This document shows, in pieces, positions 36,070-46,020 of a DNA stretch of 64,000 nucleotides. The DNA comes from Pelobates cultripes (lineage: Eukaryota; Chordata; Amphibia; Anura; Pelobatidae): the NCBI GenBank assembly GCA_933207985.1, contig OW240921.1, positions 1,578,618 to 1,642,617 of the forward strand, read 5' to 3'. Positions within the stretch are counted from its first letter, which is position 1. The number at the start of each line of letters is the position of its first letter. The position numbers and the translations under genes were made by a program. A model generated the notes under the pieces. It did no database searches, was not told the origin of the DNA, and saw only the letters and a program-made list of their open reading frames with translations.

Positions 36070-37507
36070 ACCCCTTAAGGACTGAGCCAAATGTACACGT
36101 TGTGATCAAAACAAAATGTAAACAAAAACTGGAATTTGCGCTATATGTCTGTTCAGGTGTAATTCGCCTCTTTCATATTATGTGCACCCACACTTATTAC
36201 AGTATATATAATGTTATTCAGGGGAAACAGGGCTTTCATTTAACATCAAATATTTAGGTATGAAACATCATTTAATATGAATAAAATATTTAAAAAATGG
36301 GAGAAAATAAGAATATAAAAAAAAAGTTTAGTTCTACGTAACATTTTAACTGTGAATGTCAAAATACTGTTTCCTTTTACTGCAATAAAATACCCATATT
36401 TGTATTCAGCGATGTCTCATGTAAAAGAGTACCCCCTATGTACAGGTTTTCTGGTGTTTTGGGAAGTTACAGGGTCAAATATATCATGTTAATCATTTTT
36501 CAGTTTTCACATTGAAATTTGCCAGATTGGTTACATTGCCTTTGAGACTGTATGTTAGCCCGGGAATAAGAATTACCCCCATGATGACATACCATTTGCA
36601 AAGGTAGACAAACCAAGGTATTGAAAGTAGGGTATGTCCAGTCTTTTTTAAGTAGTCACTTGGTCACAAAGATCTTTTTCAAGTTATATATATTCGTTCT
36701 ACGTGCATTTTGATATCTTTATATATATATATTAATATTAAAATACACTTAGACAGTGTATGTGTATTTATGTGTGTATGTGTGTATATATATACATTAG
36801 TGATGTCCCGAACGGTTCGCCGAACGGTATTGCGAACGGTTCGCCACGAATGGTTCGCCACGGACTCATCATTGAGTAAACTTTGACCCTGTACCTCACA
36901 GTCAGCAGACACATTCCAGCCAATCAGCAGCAGACCCTCCCTCCCAGACCCTCCCACCTCCTGGACAGAATGCAGCTTCACAATGAATGTAAAATGGATC
37001 CAGGAGGTGGGAGGATCTGGGAGGGAGGGTCTGCTGCTGATTGGCTGGAATGTGTCTGCTGACTGTGAGGTACAGGGTCAAAGTTTACTCAATGATGAGT
37101 CCGTGGCGAACTGTTCGTGGTGAACCGTTCACAAACCGTTCGGGACATCACTAATATACATACACACTTAGATCATATATATAATAAATATATATATATA
37201 TAATCTAAGTATATTTAATGTAATTTTACACAGTTTGAAACAATTTTGTTTTCAGTCAGCAGAGGGAGTACCTGTCATTACTCCCCCTGCTGACTATACC
37301 GTCCATGTGATTGCGAGGTCTTCGCAAGGACCTCACAATCACATGGCCCGGGGGGGCCAAAGAGGAAGGAGGGGGACTCCCCGGGCTCCCAGAATCGCCG
37401 GCGACCGGGTAAGTACATAGGACGGCGGGGACGTGCTATGCCGCCCCCCTGGCGTTTAGAGCCAGGTCCCTAAGGACGGCATAGCACGCCGACCATTCTT
37501 AAGGGGT
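36070..37507. mobile_element. ACCCCTTAAG-ended element nested in the MITE
   Basis: The ends ACCCCTTAAGGAC and TTCTTAAGGGGT are inverted. The right third is GC-rich and forms a hairpin (GACGTGCTATGCCG ... CGGCATAGCACGCCGAC). No coding region. A further element sits inside at 36798. The target duplication could not be resolved. Confidence 0.7.
36798..37153. mobile_element. Fold-back hAT-like MITE, perfect 8-bp target duplication
   Basis: TAGTGATGTCCCGAACGGTT and its inverse bound a 356-base near-palindrome: arms of about 155 bases around a loop of about 36. ATATACAT occurs at 36790-36797 and 37154-37161. The inner 110 bases of each arm differ at about one position; the outer parts (GAACGGTTCGCC repeats) have diverged. 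Confidence 0.88.
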
Positions 37508-39701
37508 CAGTAACAGGGCTGTATAAATAAAGTGATTTAACTCCCAAATGGCAGAGATTTGAGCAGTGAGACTGCAGGGATGTGATCTATACACCAATAC
37601 TGCTTCATTAAGCTAAAGTTGTTTTTGTCACTATAGTGTCCTTTTAAGGGTTACTGAGAGTTATTGTCAGTGACTGCTCACCGATAGCGTTAAGGGTTAC
37701 TGAGAGTTATTGTCAGTGGCTGCTCACAGATAGCGTTAGGGTTACTGAGAGTTATTGTCAGTGGCTGCTCACAGATAGCGTTAAGGGTTACTGAGAGTTA
37801 TTGTCAGTGGGTGCTCACAGATAGCGTTAAGGGTTACTGAGAGTTATTGTCAGTGGCTGCTCACAGATAGCGTTAAGGGTTACTGAGAGTTATTGTCAGT
37901 GGGTGCTCACAGATAGCGTTAAGGGTTACTGAGAGTTATTGTCAGTGGGTGCTCACAGATAGCGTTAAGGGTTACTGAGAGTTATTGTCAGTGGGTGCTC
38001 ACAGATAGCGTTAAGGGTTAATGAGAGTTATTGTCAGTGGCTGCTCACAGATAGCGTTAAGGGTTACTGAGAGTTATTGTCAGTGGCTGCTCACAGATAG
38101 CGGTAAGGCTTACTGAGAGTTATTGTCAGTGGCTGCTCACAGATAGCGTTAGGGTTACTGAGAGTTATTGTCAGTGGGTGCTCACAGATAGCGTTAGGGT
38201 TACTGAGAGTTATTGTCAGTGGCTGCTCACAGATAGCGTTAAGGGTTACTGAGAGTTATTGTCAGTGGCTGCTCACAGATAGCGTTAAGGGTTACTGAGA
38301 GTTATTGTCAGTGACTGCTCACAGATAGCGTTAAGGGTTACTGAGAGTTATTGTCAGTGGCTGCTCACAGATAGCGTTAAGGGTTACTGAGAGTTATTGT
38401 CAGTGGGTGCTCACAGATAGCGTTAAGGGTTACTGAGAGTTATTGCCAGTGGGTGCTCACAGATAGCGTTAAGGGTTACTGAGAGTTATTGTCAGTGGGT
38501 GCTCACAGATAGCGTTAGGGTTAATGAGAGTTATTGTCAGTGGCTGCTCACAGATAGCGTTAAGGGTTACTGAGAGTTATTGTCAGTGGCTGCTCACAGA
38601 TAGCGTTAAGGGTTACTGAGAGTTATTGTCAGTGGGTGCTCACAGATAGCGTTAAGGGTTACTGAGAGTTATTGTCAGTGGCTGCTCACAGATAGCGTTA
38701 AGGGTTACTGAGAGTTATTGTCAGTGGGTGCTCACAGATAGCGTTAAGGGTTACTGAGAGTTATTGTCAGTGGGTGCTCACAGATAGCGTTAAGGGTTAA
38801 TGAGAGTTATTGTCAGTGGCTGCTCACAGATAGCGTTAGGGTTACTGAGAGTTAGTGGGTGCTCACAGATAGCGTTAGGGTTACTGAGAGTTATTGTCAG
38901 TGGCTGCTCACAGATAGCGTTAAGGGTTACTGAGAGTTATTGTCAGTGGCTGCTCACAGATAGCGTTAAGGGTTACTGAGAGTTATTGTCAGTGACTGCT
39001 CACAGATAGCGTTAAGGGTTACTGAGAGTTATTGTCAGTGGCTGCTCACAGATAGCGTTAAGGGTTACTGAGAGTTATTGTCAGTGGGTGCTCACAGATA
39101 GCGTTAAGGGTTACTGAGAGTTATTGCCAGTGGGTGCTCACAGATAGCGTTAAGGGTTACTGAGAGTTATTGTCAGTGGGTGCTCACAGATAGCGTTAGG
39201 GTTAATGAGAGTTATTGTCAGTGGCTGCTCACAGATAGCGTTAAGGGTTACTGAGAGTTATTGTCAGTGGCTGCTCACAGATAGCGTTAAGGGTTACTGA
39301 GAGTTATTGTCAGTGGGTGCTCACAGATAGCGTTAAGGGTTACTGAGAGTTATTGTCAGTGGCTGCTCACAGATAGCGTTAAGGGTTACTGAGAGTTATT
39401 GTCAGTGGCTGCTCACAGATAGCGTTAAGGGTTACTGAGAGTTATTGTCAGTGGCTGCTCACAAATAGCGTTAGGGTTAATGAGAGTTATTGTCAGTGAC
39501 TGCTCACAGATAGCGTTAAGGGTTACTGAGAGTTATTGTCAGTGGCTGCTCACAGATAGCGTTAGGGTTAATGAGAGTTATTGTCAGTGACTGCTCACAG
39601 ATAGCGTTAGGGTTAATGAGAGTTATTGTCAGTGGGTGCTCACAGATAGAGTTAAGGGTTACTGAAAGTTATTGTCAGTGGGTGCTCACAGATAGCGTTT
39701 A

Positions 39702-39967
39702 TGTGACTAACAGAGCCATTGGAGCCTGGATCCCATTTTATATCAAATAAATAAAGAAAAATATGTCCAACACGTATCCTGTCGGTTGATTTTGGTCACA
39801 TCCTCCATAATGCGGAATAAGTCATCACAATATAAATACCAATAACAATAATAAAGCAGAGAATGTAATGAGGCGGCGTATTTCACAGATTGACCTCTAC
39901 TAACTGTATAAAGCAGCAATAAGGATTTCAGATATGGGATTTGGCTTTAAGTATCTTCTCTTTTCAG
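39702..39967. other. Intron end before the first coding exon
   Basis: Unique sequence ending in the pyrimidine-rich acceptor TATCTTCTCTTTTCAG at 39967. Confidence 0.6.
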
Positions 39968-39986
39968 GCACGAAACTGCTGCAAAC

Positions 39987-40023
39987 ATGAGAAGCTGGGT
40001 CAGATTAACTCTCGTGCTCCTGG
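39987..40023 (+). CDS. NIDO (alpha-tectorin-like) secreted protein, coding exon 1
   Basis: The exon starts after the acceptor at 39967, has 19 bases of 5' UTR, and opens with an ATG in good context (A at -3). It encodes MRSWVRLTLVLL, the core of a signal peptide, and splices at CTGG|GTAAGAG in phase 1. The next exon completes the hydrophobic core and a plausible cleavage region (ALPSALC). The protein should enter the secretory pathway. This ATG is chosen because the downstream exons only join in phase from it and because it gives a signal peptide. Confidence 0.85.
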
Positions 40024-40472
40024 GTAAGAGCGGAGATTTTCTAAATTCATCGGAAATGAACTGATATTATCACAATAAACAGAAATCTGTGAACAATTAG
40101 TATAAGATGCTGAAAAAACCTTGATGTACTCTCTCCTGAATCTAATGGACAGCTGGGATAATCATGGGAGGTTATAGATTGTCTTTCTACTCTACGAAAG
40201 CTCTGTTAATAAATAGCAATTCTGGGTGAAATATGGTAAAACTGTGCGACCAGCGGGGGATGTGCTGCTGTGATGGTAACAGAGGTTTTGTGTATGGGAG
40301 AGGTAAAGGAGGTACCATCACGATCCCCATGCCCTGTGTCGTTGAGTCCAAAAACGTTTAGCAATGTTAAAAAAGCAGAACATATAATGTGGGTTAGGTT
40401 TTGGTAAAATATACAGAGGATACAGGTTTTGCTAAATGGAATCCCATCTTACGATTTGCCTTGCTTTTTCAG

Positions 40473-40511
40473 CTCTGCCATCTGCACTATGCTCCAGTTA
40501 TTCAGATGAAG
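40473..40511 (+). CDS. NIDO gene, coding exon 2 (signal peptide end and linker)
   Basis: The 39-base exon lies between TTGCTTTTTCAG and GAAG|GTATGT and begins and ends in phase 1. It encodes residues 13-25: the end of the signal peptide (ALPSALC) and the first residues of the mature protein (SSYSDE). It has no domain of its own. Confidence 0.82.
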
Positions 40512-41356
40512 GTATGTTAAAGTTATGGATTGCTGGGCCAAGAGCCAGGGGTCAGGTTGTTAAACAGTTTAGCTAAAATCCAAATACAAAGATTTCAAGC
40601 AGTTGGATTGTATCCGGCAGAATTATATATATCGCAATAGTTCTAGGTCCCTTCCCTACAAGTAAAAACATTGAACTGGTTGATTGCTCAGTGTTAATCT
40701 TTGTACACTGATTGGGAAATTGAAGTGTTAGAAGATGTCAAAGTCATTCTCCTAAAATATAAGTATAACAGCTTAGAACTGAATGAATAGTGATAGGATC
40801 ACAGAGAACACAAGAGATGGAGCTTAGATGTAAAGGAGGTCCAAAATGATCAGGGACACAACCTCCTAAGAAAACAATGGATGAAGCAAAGATGGTGCTT
40901 GGTGACCACAGTCAGACAAATGGGTTCCAAGGATTACGAGTGGAATCAAATGGTCCAAGTGAGATCACAGGCAGAGCTAGAAAAGAAATGAATATAGAGG
41001 ATTGGGGCTTAGAGAGGTCTTCGTATGTAAATAAGTGTTGTTGGGAGATTGGATGGACTATACAGATGTCCCAGAATATGACCGTGAGATAGAGTGTAGA
41101 CTCTTAGGTTCTATCTGATCAGAACCAGAACTAGGAGCAGCAGCGGAGCTAAGAGCTTAATTTTTGCCGAGGAGATTCCAACCGTTATCTACTCTACATT
41201 ATTAACGAGGGCTCCAGTGGAAGAGTACAAACAGGTCTTTTATTTCCGACAATGTGATACAGAATGTGGACTCGTAATTAAGGTTCCTATAAACACACAC
41301 CATATATTCTGCAGATTTACTGATTCCTAAACTAACAACTTGTATTATATTTACAG
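40512..41356. other. Intron without recognised feature
   Basis: The sequence is AT-rich and single-copy within the window. An open frame of 71 codons near 40877 has no splice support and no recognisable motif. The intron at 40024-40472 is equally plain. Confidence 0.6.
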
Positions 41357-41398
41357 AGAAGAATTCTGAATCTTCATATGAGAAGTCATATTCTTCTG
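41357..41398 (+). CDS. NIDO gene, coding exon 3 (Ser/Glu/Tyr linker)
   Basis: The 42-base exon lies between TATATTTACAG and TCTG|GTAGGTT and is again phase 1 at both edges. It encodes EKNSESSYEKSYSS, a polar spacer between signal peptide and NIDO domain. Since exons 2 and 3 are both symmetric (phase 1-1), skipping either would keep the frame. Exon 2 carries the end of the signal peptide, so only exon 3 could be skipped without loss. Confidence 0.78.
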
Positions 41399-41649
41399 GT
41401 AGGTTATAATTTAAGAGAATGGGTTAATATACATGAGTGGGAGTCTCTACTGCAATCCCTATGAAGCATTAACTGGGTTTTTTCAATCTGGCCTTATACC
41501 AAACTTGTTTACATTCCAATCTAAGGCGCAATCTTAGGGACCCTTTATTCACAGCTTCCTATGCACATTATACAATCCTATCATTGTATTCTGAGAGTGT
41601 GACCTGTAAATATGGGGAATCCACTGTCAGACTGAATGCCAGTAGGCAT

Positions 41650-41899
41650 TGTAGCGGGACACCTGGTAACCCGACCGGTTACCTCTGCTAGTTCCCTTCC
41701 TTCAGCCGATCAGGAACTCTTACTCTTACAGGCTTCATGTGCTCTCAAGGCTGGACGGTCACTCAGGCCTGGAAGCTCTTTGTCCTTACAAGGACTTTCC
41801 CCATTGCATCCCCTGTAAGCTGGAACAGCAGACACGGGTTAAATCTTCCTTCCATCCACTAACCAGACGACACACAATTCTAGAGGTTAAAACACTGAC
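41650..41899 (-). mobile_element. LTR fragment, reverse, broken by a Tc1 arm
   Basis: It begins TGTAGCGGGACACC and ends at GAGGTTAAAACACTGACC. The same 150 bases (AAGGCTGGACGGTCACTCAGG onward) recur at 43530-43684, where the sequence continues as TCTCTTTATTTGG. At 41900 the continuation is replaced by Tc1 sequence. Confidence 0.65.
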
Positions 41900-41900
41900 C

Positions 41901-42107
41901 AAGGGTTCACATATTTTTTCCACCTGCACTGTGAATGTTTACATGGTGTGTTCAATAAAAATATGGCAACATTTCATTCTTTGTGTTATTAGTTTAAGCA
42001 GACTGTGATTGTCTATTGTTGTGACTTAGATGATGATCAATTTTATGACTAATTTGTGCAGAAATCCATATCATTCCAAAGGGTTTGCATACTTTTTCTT
42101 GCAACTG
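41901..42107. mobile_element. One terminal arm of a Tc1/mariner transposon
   Basis: The right end, read in reverse, is CAGTTGCAAGAAAAAGTATG, followed outside by TA. A second related motif (AAGGGTTCACATATTTTTTC) lies at the other end of the arm, giving the IR/DR layout of vertebrate Tc1 elements. The transposase and the opposite arm are missing. Confidence 0.8.
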
Positions 42108-42507
42108 TATATAGCTAGATAGCCCCGGGTCCCCACTAGGATCCCTGCAAAAAGCAGGGCGATCGGATGTACAGAGCCCGAGAAATCATCCTCTAAAGTC
42201 CAGGGCTCGTACAGCCCCGAAATTAGTTCCCTGAAGTTGCTTGGTTTAGCCTGACGAATTTAAACTTCACGCCTAAACCAAGCAACAACCAATCAGCTGA
42301 AAAGCGCAAAACCAAATCGCGCCAATCAGCTTGCGCCAATCAGGCAAAAGGGCGCAAAACTTGATTACACAAATTGGCGCTCAGGGAGGAGAGGGGTTTC
42401 ACCACCCAATCAGGAGAAAGGGCGAGAAACGCCATTTGAATGGGCGCTCCTTCTCTGATTGGTCACCTGTGCCCCGCAGCGACCAATCAGCGCTCACTCA
42501 TGCCGAC
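42108..42507. promoter_or_regulatory. CCAAT-box cluster in a GC-rich segment
   Basis: CCAATCAG occurs at about 42290, 42320, 42334, 42405 and 42484, and its inverse ATTGG at about 42459, often beside GCGC or GGGCG. Such clusters bind NF-Y in vertebrate promoters and in some LTR U3 regions. An LTR start (TGTAACAGAACCC) follows directly at 42508. The role is inferred from motif density only. Confidence 0.45.
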
Positions 42508-43157
42508 TGTAACAGAACCCTTGATGAACTGCCCCAGTTACCCTGCAATGTGTGTTACTGTCCTGACATCCCTTTCATCTGTTCTTCCTATCTTGACCCT
42601 GTGTTTCCTTGGTTATGTTTGTAAAACTACCTGCTTTCCATTCGGGAGTACCGCCACGAACGGGAGTCCGTTCAACTCCCGAATGGGGACCGTAACGAAA
42701 TAACATTTAGAATGTGGTTTTGGAACATTCGCACATTATACTGAGGTGTCAAAACCGCAAACCACAAGGGAAGCCTCAGCGCGTGCCTCTCCTGGGTGGC
42801 AGCCCATTCGTTAGACGAACGACATCCAGGGGGAGCATTCGCGGATTGTTTCCCACCTTGTTAGGTTCCCGAACGAGGACCTCCCCGGTACCAATTGGAA
42901 TGTTCACACCAATCAATAAGACCGATGGAAACTCGCAACATAGTGTGAAACCGCAAGTGAAGTAATTAATGAGGGCTTCTCTGAGTGGCCGCTGTTCGTA
43001 TAGGTGGACGCTGGCCAGGGGAGCATTCATGTGCAAAAAGGAGATGCTTCCCTTGCATGGTTCCACACAGGGACCCCGTGAACGGTGGCTCTTCGTGGCG
43101 GTTACCGTTCGGGGGCTCCCTGAAATTGGTGTGGACATCCTTTGGGGATAATAGCGG
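42508..43157 (+). mobile_element. LTR 5' half, forward
   Basis: It begins TGTAACAGAACCCTTG, followed by CCATTCGGGAGTACC and GAACGGGAGTCCGTTC inverted blocks, and GTGGCCGCTGTTCGTAT, which other copies share. The family hairpins and tail are absent, so it stops within U3/R. Confidence 0.55.
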
Positions 43158-43257
43158 AGGTTGGCGGGCTCTCTGTCACTGGGGGACAAAGAGGCATGAA
43201 ATTTCCTGTGCTATGAACCCCAGATACAGAGACTTCTGGGAAGAAGACCACACGTAG

Positions 43258-43510
43258 GGGGAGGGCCCTGGGAGGGGACACTAAGTAGCGGGAACAGGGG
43301 ACAAAGGGACTGGAGTTCTGTTTCCATCAGGAGACCCCTGGGAGTGGGAGGGCCCTGGGAGGGGACACTGAGTGGCAGGAACAGGGAACAAAGAGACTGG
43401 AGTTCCCTTTCCGTCAGGGGACCACTGGGAGTGGCAGGGCCCTGGGAGGGAACAGCGGACAAAGAGACTGGGGTTCTGGTTCCGTTATATGACCCCCGGG
43501 TGGGGTAGAA
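43258..43510. repeat. GC-rich tandem repeat, about 3 copies of roughly 85 bp
   Basis: The unit contains GGAGGGCCCTGGGAGGGGAC, GGGAACAGGGGACAAAGGGA and CTGGAGTTCTGTTTCC, ending in ACCCCTGGGAGT. The third copy has lost part of the middle. It occurs only here in the window. Confidence 0.8.
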
Positions 43511-43519
43511 CCCTGGGAC

Positions 43520-43856
43520 ATTGTCTTCTCAAGGCTGGACGGTCACTCAGGCCTGGAAGCTCTTTATCCTTACAAGGACTTTCCCCATTGCATCCCCTGT
43601 AAGCTGGAACAGCAGACACGGGTTAAATCTTCCTTCCATCCACTAACCAGACGACATACAATTCTAGAGGTTAAAACACTGACCTCTCTTTATTTGGAAC
43701 ACACAGCTTTTATGTGTGTTCCACCCCTTGCATGGGGAAAGTATAAAGCCGCGTGTGGCCAATAAAGTTGTTGGTGTACCCCTTGAACTGTGTGTCGTCC
43801 AGTTACAGGGAGGGAAAATGGGTCTGTTCAGTTATTAATAATGGAGGTCCGCTACA
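43520..43856 (+). mobile_element. Fused LTR pieces ending in the LTR terminus before the Gypsy body
   Basis: The left part (to about 43735) is a reverse LTR piece with CCAGACGACATACAATTCTAGAGG. The right part is forward: GTATAAAGCC, CCAATAAAG, GTGTGTCGTCCAGTTACAGG, and an end GGTCCGCTACA at 43856. Gag leader sequence starts at once after it, so this is the 3' end of a 5' LTR. Confidence 0.6.
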
Positions 43857-44705
43857 ATTGGCTACTTGGCCTTCTACAATGAGCCTCCCACAGCGGAACT
43901 CCTGACAAAGCTCATCTCTGAGACCCCAGCCTTTGTCCTGGCTCAGAAGCAGAGGGGGTCTCCCACAACACCAGAGGAACAAGAGAGGGGCCAGCCACGC
44001 CTGCACCCAAATGCAAGTTGCCCCTTACTGCGTTCAGGGAGTTCAGGGACGCAGAGGAGGGCATTAAAGACTTGCTGCAGGACTTTGAGCGGATGTGCCT
44101 CCTGCTAGAAGTCGACCAGGTGGACTGGGTTGCGATCCTGGGCAGCAAGTTGACAGGACAGGCGTTAGAGGCATACCGAGCAGTTCCCGGGGACCAGATC
44201 CATGACTACGTAGCCATGAGAGAGGTCCTACTGGCCAGGTATGCCATAACTCCGGAGACATACCGGCGGAAATTCAGAGGGTCAAGAAAAGGGAAGAAGG
44301 ACTCCCATACAGAGTGGGCATGCCGCTTCCACCGAGCTGCCAATAACTGGGTGGACTTGAAACAAGTCCCCCAAGATGGTGCTCCAGTTGTTCATGATGA
44401 AGCACTTCTATAATGGACTCACCACCGAAGCCCAGGAATGGGTGAGGGATAGGCAGCCCAAGACCCTCGCTGATGCTGCCAAGCAGGTGAACGAGTACGC
44501 TGACACCCGACTGTCCCAACGCCCATCTCTCCCACCCAGCTACCGACCAGCCCCAAGGCTCCTACGAGCCTCAGCCTAACCTGGCTACAGCCCTCCCGCC
44601 TCGGGGGCCCCAGGTTACATCTATAAACTTGAGTCCCGGCCGAGACCAACCAGAACTGTTACAGGTGCCACCAGCCTGGGAACTACCAGCAGAACTGTCC
44701 CTAAC
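43857..44705 (+). pseudogene. Ty3/Gypsy-type element, leader and Gag
   Basis: A capsid-like region is readable from about 44018: FREFRDAEEGIKDLLQDFER, then WVAILGSKLTGQALEAYRAV and RYAITPETYRRKF, followed after a frameshift (about 44370) by a WVRDRQPKTL block. A zinc-knuckle-like CYRC...C segment lies at about 44659-44700; its usual His reads Asn (AAC), so the knuckle is probably dead. Gag packages element RNA. Multiple frame changes and premature stops show the copy is inactive. It sits in the 6.6-kb intron before the first NIDO-domain exon. Confidence 0.72.
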
Positions 44706-44973
44706 CGCATCCACGACCCCAGTTCATTACCCCAGTGGCTTCCCACCCACAGCGAGCAATAGCCCATTGCTACCAGGCTGGAGTCCTCAACCTCCAGCAA
44801 GGCAACCTGGCCCTTCCTTCATGAGTCCACTCATCCCAGAGACCCAGAAGACCGGCAGGACCGGCACAGTCGAGGTAGCTGGAGGAGTACTGCCTTCCTA
44901 CAGCCCAGGTCCACCTCAGAGGTGCTCCTCGGCAATGATTTGAGCCACCTCAACTCCTGAAGAAGCCTACCCC

Positions 44974-46020
44974 GTGCTGACCAAACAACAAGCCCGCACC
45001 ACCCAGGATGTCTCACACACTGCTGGAATTGAGGATCCTTGCGGCAGGATAGCTGTCGATATCATAGGTCCCCTGGCCAAGCCTAATCCCTCCGGTAAGC
45101 GGTACATTCTGACAGTTGTGGACTATGCCACTCGTTACCCTGAGGCAGTCGCCCAGAGCAACATTCAGGCAGAGACTGTGGCCAAAGCCTTGATGCGGGT
45201 GTTCTCCCGCATGGGTTTTCCCTGGAAGTTTATATTGGATCAGGGCACTGCCGAGATAACCAACCAGCTGTGGAGGTTAAATCCATCCAAAGCTCCTCCT
45301 ATCACCCTCAGACCAATGGCTTGTTCGAGCGCTTCAATGGTACATTGCAACAGATGCTCCGTACCTTTGCAAAGACCAGCAAGGATTGGGAAAGATTCCT
45401 GCCGCATCTCCTATTCTCACATCAGGAGGAGCCCCAGGAATCCACAGGCTTCTCCCTGTTCGAACTTGTGTTCGGTCTGCAAATTAGAGGACCCCTAGAC
45501 CTGGTTAGGGAGCACTGGGAGGGAGCTGGGGAACAGGAATGGACCCTTATCGTCCCAAATGTGCTGGAATTTAGGGACCGTCTGGAGGCCCAGGTGGCCC
45601 AGGGGCGCCAGCGCATGTGGTATGATAGGGGAGCCAGGAGCTGTAGCTTTCAAGTCGGGCAGAAAGTTTTGGTTTTAAAGCCTGTCTGTTCAGTTATTAA
45701 TAGCGGAGGTAACCAGCCGGGTTACCCAGGGTCCATTACAATTGGCCACTTGGCATTCTACAATGAGCCTCCCACAGCAGAACTCCTGACCAAGTTCATC
45801 TCTGAGCCTTTGTCCTTGCTCAGAAGCAGGGAGGGTCTCCCACAACACCCGAGGAGCCATGGACAAGAGAGGTGCCTGCCACTCCTGCACCCAAACCCAA
45901 GTTACCCCATACTGCCTTCAGGGAGTTCAGGGACGGCAGGGCCCATACCGGGTGGTGGAACAGAGATGTGACACTACCTACGTAATTGGCCCCTGCTCGG
46001 GTTCCCTGAGTCCGATGCCT
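44974..46020 (+). pseudogene. Gypsy-type integrase, with an internal leader duplication
   Basis: The catalytic core is visible: AVDIIGP (first Asp, 45058), FILDQGTAE (second Asp, 45238) and GLFERFNGTL (Glu, 45327). The frame changes at about 45280, with a few residues lost between the second Asp and the Glu. A C-terminal part follows (VGQKVLVLKP). It is then cut at 45683 by about 250 bases that repeat the LTR end and gag leader, and resumes near 45938 (GPYRVVEQR). The acidic triad is preserved, but the gene is broken. Confidence 0.72.
45683..45937 (+). repeat. Second copy of the LTR-end/gag-leader segment inside integrase
   Basis: From GTCTGTTCAGTTATTAATA through ACAATGAGCCTCCCACAGC to GGGAGTTCAGGGAC it matches 43822-44051. 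Integrase coding sequence lies on both sides. The copy includes the last LTR bases (CCATTACA) and the start of the internal region. Confidence 0.85.

Larger units (their letters stand above)
35837..37643. mobile_element. TTAA-type MITE of a second family, carrying nested insertions
   Basis: Long terminal inverted repeats run AGGGACATTATTGTCACC ... AACTTTAGCTTAATGAAGCAGTATT on the left and the reverse complement on the right, ending CACTATAGTGTCCTT. TTAA flanks both ends (35833-35836, 37644-37647). The array monomer normally contains GCGTTAAGGG, so the target site is read directly. A second element occupies 36070-37507. Confidence 0.88.
35790..39701. repeat. 46-bp tandem array, opened by a nested MITE
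   Basis: A diverged first monomer (GAGCTATTGTCAGTGGCTATTTAGAGATAGCATTAA) stands at 35790-35836, and the main run is 37644-39701. The unit is GTTAAGGGTTACTGAGAGTT followed by ATTGTCAGTGGCTGCTCACAGATAGC, with frequent 45-base copies (GTTAGGG). Private variants (TTGCCAGTGGGTG at 38441 and 39122; GTGACTGCTC at 38311 and 38992) recur at 681 bases. Confidence 0.96.

Noticed and set aside
37644..39701. TTAGGG-like hexamers suggesting interstitial telomere repeat
   Set aside because: GTTAGGGTTA occurs once per variant 45-base monomer, derived from GTTAAGGGTTA by loss of an A; there is no run of hexamers.
42331..43257. Several open frames of 60-137 codons on both strands
   Set aside because: GC-rich LTR and CCAAT-cluster sequence has few stops; the frames overlap on both strands and show no domain.
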